Origin: Acidobacteriota bacterium
GTDB taxonomy: Bacteria > Acidobacteriota > Vicinamibacteria > Vicinamibacterales > UBA2999
Length of the DNA stretch: 38,950 nucleotides
Direction: 5' to 3'
Assembly (NCBI GenBank): GCA_020851325.1
Contig: JADZCY010000063.1
Span: 1-38,950, forward strand
Shown piece by piece: positions 33,416-38,950 of this stretch (position 1 is the first letter of the stretch; each line of letters opens with the position of its first letter). Made by a program: the position numbers and the translations under genes. The notes beneath the pieces are model-generated. The model ran no database searches and was not told where the DNA came from. It was given only the letters and a program-made list of their open reading frames with translations.

Positions 33416-34672
33416 ATGCGGACACGACACTGGATGGTTCTGATCGCGCTGGCGGCGCTGCCCGTGGCGCGCTGCGCGGCGCCGACGCCCGCCTCGCAAG
33501 CCCCGATGGCCGCCGGACCTGGTGCGGCGGCTTCATCCGAACGTGGCGGCCAGGAGGAGTTCGGTCCGTACGAACTCGTCGACGACTGGCCGAAGCCGCT
33601 CACCGATGGTCCCGACGGCGTGACGCACGCCGGCTGGACGTGGGGATCGATGGGCGGCGTCTACGCGGAGACACCGGATCGCATCTGGATCGCGCAGCGC
33701 GGCGAACTGCCGCTGCCGCCGGGCAGTGCGCCGTGGACGCCATACGGCCTGCTCAGTCCCACACGCGGTAACGCCACCGGCAATGACGATGGGCTGAGTG
33801 CGACGTGTGAACCGGTGGCCGCGCGTGGATGGGAGCGGCGTTATCACCACGTCATCTTCGTCGTCGATCGTGAAGGCCGGCAGGTGCAGTCGTGGCCGCA
33901 ACACGACGCGCTGTTCGACGCGCCGTGCGGACGCGGCCCGCACAAGATCAAGATGAACCCGTACGATCCCGACAAGCACGTCTGGATCTTCGACGATCAA
34001 CTGCACGTCATCCACAAGTTCACCTACGACGGCCAGTTGGTGATGACGCTCGGGACCAAGGGACAGCGTGGCCGCGACGCCGGCCGGCTGTTCGATCGGC
34101 CGACCGACATCGCCTGGCTGCCCGACGGCACGTTCTTCATCAGCGACGGCTACGGCGGCACGCGCGTCGCCAAGTTCGACAAGGGCGGCACGTTCATCAA
34201 GGACTGGGGCGCGGCGCCGGTTGACGCCTCGAAGCCGGGACCGAACGAATGGAACACCGTCCACAGCATCGCCATCAGCGACGATCGCCGGCTGTTCGTC
34301 GTCGATCGCGGGCACCGGCGGATGCAGGTGTTCGACGAGAACGGCACCTTCCTTGACATGTGGTCGACGGGCCTGCGCTCGCAGCCGTACGCGCACATCA
34401 TCACGCGCGATCAGATGATCTGGGTGGCCGACGGCGGCACCAACCGCATCCTCAAGTACGACCTGGACGGGAAGTATCTCTACGGCTGGGGGGCACCGGG
34501 CGGCCTGGCCGGGGAGTTCCGCGGCCCGCACCAGATCACGACCGATCAGGACGGCAACCTGTACCTCGCCGAGGTGTTCAACGGCCGCGTGCAGAAGTTC
34601 CGTCCGAAACCACACGCCGATCCGGCCAAGCTCGTGGGCCAGGAACTGCGCTTCCCAGTCTCGACCAGTTAA
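33416..34672 (+). CDS. Exported NHL-repeat beta-propeller protein 3
   Basis: The 418-residue protein has an N-terminal hydrophobic signal followed by a Pro/Ala/Ser-rich linker. A cysteine at about residue 20 is in VARC, which is not a clean lipobox, so simple secretion is as likely. Propeller blades include HVWIFDDQLHVIHKFTYDGQ, RPTDIAWLPDGTFFISDGY, RLFVVDRGHRRMQVFDENGT and MIWVADGGTNRILKYDLDGK. These match protein 1 blade by blade, and both begin with GPYELV and an AE[ST]PDR segment, so they are duplicates. A GGAGGG ribosome-binding site precedes ATG 33416. It ends 11 bp before the FAH-family gene. Confidence 0.82.
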   Translation: MRTRHWMVLIALAALPVARCAAPTPASQAPMAAGPGAAASSERGGQEEFGPYELVDDWPKPLTDGPDGVTHAGWTWGSMGGVYAETPDRIWIAQRGELPLPPGSAPWTPYGLLSPTRGNATGNDDGLSATCEPVAARGWERRYHHVIFVVDREGRQVQSWPQHDALFDAPCGRGPHKIKMNPYDPDKHVWIFDDQLHVIHKFTYDGQLVMTLGTKGQRGRDAGRLFDRPTDIAWLPDGTFFISDGYGGTRVAKFDKGGTFIKDWGAAPVDASKPGPNEWNTVHSIAISDDRRLFVVDRGHRRMQVFDENGTFLDMWSTGLRSQPYAHIITRDQMIWVADGGTNRILKYDLDGKYLYGWGAPGGLAGEFRGPHQITTDQDGNLYLAEVFNGRVQKFRPKPHADPAKLVGQELRFPVSTS

Positions 34673-34683
34673 CGGAGGAGCAC

Positions 34684-35829
34684 ATGAGATCGATTGCGAT
34701 TCTGGCCTTCGTGGCCGCGATGAGTCCCGGACTGGCCTGGGCGCAGGGCGACCCCGCCGTGGCCAGCACACAGCCGTTCAAGCTCGGCACCTTCGACATC
34801 GATGGCGACACCCGCATCGGCATCGTCCTCGACGACAAACTGGTCGTCGACCTCAACGCCGCCAATCGCGCCCTCGAACGCGACCCGGCGTATCCGGCGC
34901 TGCCGATGCCGGAGAACATGGTCGAGTTGATCGGCCGCTACGACTACGGCATGAAGACGCGGCTGTACGAAATCGTCAACGACATCGCCGCCAACAAGCG
35001 GGTGTCGGCGACGCCGCGGCCGCGCTACATCCGAAACGTCAGCGATGTCGACACGCTGGCCCCGCTGATGCCCGGCAAGATGATGAACGCCGCCGTCAAC
35101 TTCTACAGCCACGTCGGCGAGACGGGCACGGCGGAAGAGCAGAAGAAGGCGGAAGCCGAGCGGCGGGCCAAGCGTGGCGTGCCGTATCTCTTCCTCAAGC
35201 CGACGCGCGGCGCGGTGATCGGCGACGGTGATGCCGTGGTCATCCCGCACGGACGCGATCGCATCGACTGGGAAGTGGAACTCGGCATCGTCATCGGCCG
35301 CACGGCGAAGTACGTGCCGGCGACGAAGGCGCAGGATCACATCTTCGGCTACATGGTGACGATTGACGTGTCGGATCGCGGCGGCCGTCCGCCGGGTGGC
35401 TTCGGCAGCGGCTCGGACTGGCTCGTCGGCAAGGGGCACGACTCGTTCGCGCCGATGGGGCCGTGGATCGTGCCGAAGGAGTTCTACGGCGATCCGATGA
35501 AGCGCCTGCGCCAGACGCTGACGCTCGACGGCAAGGTGATGCAGGAAGCCGGCGCCGCCGACATGATTCACTCGATCTACGAGCTGATCGAATACGGCTC
35601 GTCGATCATCACGCTCTATCCCGGTGACGTGATCAACAACGGCACCTCGGGCGGCACGGGCATGGGCCAGGCGTATCGCGGTGCCGAGCGCTTCCTCAAA
35701 CCCGGCGAGAAGATGGTGGCCACCATTGACGGCATCGGCACGCTGACGCTGCCGGTGGTCGCTGGTGAGGCGCCGCCGCCGGGCACCGGCGCCTATCTGC
35801 CGCCAGTCAGCACGTATCGCAAGCAGTAA
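34684..35829 (+). CDS. Exported fumarylacetoacetate-hydrolase family protein
   Basis: The 381-residue protein combines a signal peptide (1-20, AWA then QG) with a fumarylacetoacetate hydrolase (FAH) domain. Metal ligands are seen as E197 and E199 in DWEVELGIVIG and D228 in TIDVSDRG. H143 in NFYSHVGE is the likely catalytic histidine. GKGHDSFAPMGPW and the GEKMVATIDGIGTL end are also typical. FAH enzymes cleave C-C bonds of beta-diketones or act as hydratases or decarboxylases, nearly always in the cytoplasm. Export to the periplasm is unusual and fits the other exported proteins of this cluster. The reaction here is unknown. It is the last gene before a strong terminator. Confidence 0.85.
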   Translation: MRSIAILAFVAAMSPGLAWAQGDPAVASTQPFKLGTFDIDGDTRIGIVLDDKLVVDLNAANRALERDPAYPALPMPENMVELIGRYDYGMKTRLYEIVNDIAANKRVSATPRPRYIRNVSDVDTLAPLMPGKMMNAAVNFYSHVGETGTAEEQKKAEAERRAKRGVPYLFLKPTRGAVIGDGDAVVIPHGRDRIDWEVELGIVIGRTAKYVPATKAQDHIFGYMVTIDVSDRGGRPPGGFGSGSDWLVGKGHDSFAPMGPWIVPKEFYGDPMKRLRQTLTLDGKVMQEAGAADMIHSIYELIEYGSSIITLYPGDVINNGTSGGTGMGQAYRGAERFLKPGEKMVATIDGIGTLTLPVVAGEAPPPGTGAYLPPVSTYRKQ

Positions 35830-35854
35830 CCTCAGCCACGCCCGCCTCCTGTTC

Positions 35855-35890
35855 GGCACGGGAGCTCAGCCACAGCTCCCGTGCCCTCTT
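35855..35890 (+). terminator. Rho-independent terminator after the receptor-propeller cluster
   Basis: A perfect 12-bp inverted repeat (GGCACGGGAGCT at 35855-35866 and AGCTCCCGTGCC at 35874-35885) with a 7-base loop CAGCCAC is followed by CTCTTT. It lies 25 bp after the stop of the FAH-family gene. Confidence 0.8.
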
Positions 35891-35903
35891 TCGGGTCCGC
35901 CCG

Positions 35904-36057
35904 CCCTGAGCGAAGCCCCTCGCCTGCGCTCGGGGCGAGTCGAAGGGCCTCCCGCTTGCCCTGAGCGAAGCCCCTCGACTGCGCTCGGGGCGAGTCGAAG
36001 GGCCTCCCGCGTGCCCTGAGCGAAGCCCCTCGCCTGCGCTCGGGGCGAGTCGAAGGG
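35904..36057. repeat. Three-copy 55-bp-period palindromic repeat
   Basis: Near-identical 44-bp units at 35904-35947, 35959-36002 and 36014-36057 each begin CCCTGAGCGAAG and end GAGTCGAAGGG. Inside is the palindrome CCCCTCG-N-CTGCGCTCGGGG, so each unit folds as a nested hairpin. Linkers are CTCCCG-type. Units differ mainly at one position in the inner loop. This is a REP-like intergenic family seen widely in bacteria; no gene is present. Confidence 0.88.
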
Positions 36058-36080
36058 TCTCCCGCCTCCCGCCTCCCGTC
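36058..36080. repeat. GCCTCCC heptanucleotide run
   Basis: Three GCCTCCC-type heptamers directly abut the last palindromic repeat. It is the third occurrence of this heptamer in the window. The following 37 bp before the sigma-factor gene contain no clear promoter. Confidence 0.7.
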
Positions 36081-36117
36081 AGCAGAGGAACCTTTCCCGT
36101 CCTGCATACTCCAATGA

Positions 36118-36860
36118 ATGAGCATGCCGGCGCTGCAGCCCCACACACAGTCGAGCTCCGATTCGACAGTGACGCTTTCGTCGCTGCCCGATGATGATCT
36201 CGTTCGTCGCGTTCGCGCCGGTGACGGCGCCTGCTTCGCGGTGCTCGTGCGGCGCTACAACCAGCGGCTCTTCCGCACCGCGCGTTCCATCGTGCGTGAC
36301 GATGACGAGGCGGAGGATGTGATCCAGCAGGCGTACGTCAACGCCTACCTGCACCTCGATCAATTCGCCGAGCGCGCGCAGTTCTCCACCTGGCTGACGC
36401 GCATCGCCATTCACGAAGCGTGGAGCCGCGTCCGGCGCCAAGGACGCCTGCGCCAACTCGACCCGGCAGACGACGAGGGGCAGCGTATGACCCTGTTCAC
36501 TTCACCGGCCCAGGATCCGGAAGCGCGCGCCTACGGCCGTGAACTGGCGGCGCTGATGGAGCACGCCATCGCGGCGCTGCCGGAGATGTTCCGCACCGTG
36601 TTCATGCTGCGCGACGTCGAGGGGTTGAGCACGCAGGAAACCGCGGCCTGCCTCGGCCTCAACGAGATCACCGTGAAGACGCGCCTGCACCGCGCGCGCG
36701 GACGACTGCGGCGCACCTTGACGGCCACCGTCGGCGCCTCGGCGGCGTCGGCGTTCCAGTTCGACGGTGCCCGCTGCGACCGTGTGGTCGCCACCGTGAT
36801 GACCCGTCTCGAGGCGCTGCATGTGGATCATGCCGCGCCGCGCCAGGAGGACCGACCGTC

Positions 36861-36864
<4 letters not shown>
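36118..36864 (+). CDS. Sigma-70 family RNA polymerase sigma factor (ECF type)
   Basis: The 248-residue protein has sigma region 2 (about 38-107: [35 protein letters not shown] and [13 protein letters not shown]) and region 4 (about 142-199: [40 protein letters not shown]). No region 1 or 3 is present, as in ECF sigma factors. A C-terminal extension of some 48 residues has a cysteine but no zinc-finger anti-sigma pattern. It overlaps the cytochrome oxidase gene by 4 bp, so it is co-expressed with it. No anti-sigma gene is adjacent. The ATG at 36118 was used. Confidence 0.92.
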
Positions 36865-38564
<1,700 letters not shown>

Positions 38565-38842
38565 GGTCTTAGGTCCTAAGTCCTAGGTCCTAGGCAAGAA
38601 CCCATGCCCACGCGAGACGTGCACCGTGATCAGAGGTCTTTTGCCTAGGACCTAAGACCTAAGACCTAAGACCTAGGACCTAGGCAAGAACCCATGCCCA
38701 CGCGAGACGTGTACCGTGACCAGAGGTCTTTTGCCTAGGACCTAAGACCTAAGACCTAAGACCTAAGACCTAGGCAAGAACCCATGCCCACGCGAGACGT
38801 ATACCGTGATCAGAGGTCTTTTGCCTAGGACCTAGGACCTAG
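38565..38842. repeat. 90-bp x 3 tandem array of hairpin units and heptamers
   Basis: Three 61-bp units at 38589-38649, 38679-38739 and 38769-38829 start CCTAGGCAA and end TTGCCTAGG, a 9-bp inverted repeat. Their inner 43 bp differ at only a few bases. They are separated by 29-bp spacers of the heptamer CTAAGAC, giving an exact 90-bp period. Before the first unit the heptamer is in the opposite orientation (GTCCTAG/GTCTTAG), so the array edge can pair with the spacers. No protein gene is evident, and the array directly follows the ctaD stop. Confidence 0.9.
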
Positions 38843-38950
38843 TGGACTGTATTAGTCATTCATAAAGAAGTACAATGAGGCATGCCGCAGTCGTTGGACG
38901 ACGTCATCCTCACCGGCGAGGAGCGTACGGAATTGCAGGGGTACGTGCGC
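38841..38950 (+). mobile_element. Probable left end of an IS630-type insertion sequence
   Basis: At the end of the heptamer array the sequence changes to an AT-richer segment (TAGTGGACTGTATTAGTC, then CATTCATAAAG). A new reading frame starts about 40 bp later. IS630/Tc1-type elements duplicate a TA dinucleotide, and the heptamer CTAG supplies one. The element runs off the window, so neither the right end nor the duplication can be seen. Confidence 0.4.
38882..38950 (+). CDS. Truncated frame, possible IS630-family transposase N-terminus
   Basis: Only 23 codons are inside the window: MPQSLDDVILTGEERTELQG and then YVR. The pattern of a Thr-rich start followed by LTxEERxELxxYVR resembles the helix-turn-helix beginning of IS630-family transposases. 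The gene continues past 38950. The call rests on this short similarity and on the change in base composition just upstream. Confidence 0.4.
   Translation, partial: MPQSLDDVILTGEERTELQGYVR

Noticed and set aside
36084-36117. GGAACC at 36087 as an ECF-type -35 autoregulatory promoter
   Set aside because: No matching -10 motif is found at the expected distance.
38565-38842. Regular 90-bp spacing suggested a CRISPR array
   Set aside because: Both the long units and the spacers between them are repeated, so there are no unique spacers; no cas gene is nearby.

Overview
The window is a GC-rich bacterial chromosome segment, most likely from an Acidobacteriota of the Vicinamibacteria type. That placement is inference. 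It rests on the TonB-dependent receptor with an N-terminal carboxypeptidase-regulatory domain, the gene style and the abundance of short intergenic repeats; no rRNA or other marker is present to prove it.

Left arm (1-9013): a YajQ-family protein (minus) diverges from a stand-alone receiver-domain protein (plus). A block of about 10-bp GGTGCTG-type repeats in two opposed orientations separates the receiver gene from a convergent DNA-repair operon (minus) of lhr helicase, a DUF6498-like membrane protein and a Nei/Fpg glycosylase, joined by 4- and 8-bp overlaps. A small coiled-coil gene diverges from lhr with only 2 bp between the start codons. A GT4 glycosyltransferase follows on the minus strand.

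Respiratory block (9097-21408): one compact operon for complex I, nuoA-B-C-[gmhA-like]-D-EF-H-J-K-L-M-N. Three features stand out. A phosphoheptose-isomerase-like SIS gene sits between nuoC and nuoD. NuoE and NuoF are one polypeptide. nuoG and nuoI, which carry the Fe-S wire between NuoF and NuoB, are absent. NuoL carries a histidine-rich insert. The operon is followed by a 13-bp tandem repeat array and a strong hairpin terminator.

Accessory patch (21700-24450): a COG3910-type ATPase, a possible tiny membrane peptide, an overlapping DUF4160/DUF2442 pair, a lipoprotein, and an antitoxin whose Doc-type toxin partner is cut after 8 codons by an approximately 88-bp repeat element. A second copy of that element lies on the other side of the antitoxin and a degenerate third copy lies further on.

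Regulated export/uptake cluster (24525-35829): histidine kinase, OmpR-family regulator, an 11-bp-periodic direct repeat that looks like its operator, a TonB-dependent receptor (apparent 1-base frameshift near its N-terminus), a TPR protein sharing the same regulatory domain, three exported NHL-type beta-propellers and a fumarylacetoacetate-hydrolase-family enzyme with a signal peptide. A perfect 12-bp hairpin ends the cluster. Its substrate is unknown. It is the best candidate here for an undescribed, sensor-controlled envelope system.

Right arm (35904-38950): three 55-bp-period palindromic repeats, a sigma factor overlapping a type A2-like cytochrome oxidase subunit I gene, a precise 90-bp x 3 tandem array built from heptanucleotides, and what looks like the left end of an IS630-type element inserted in that array.
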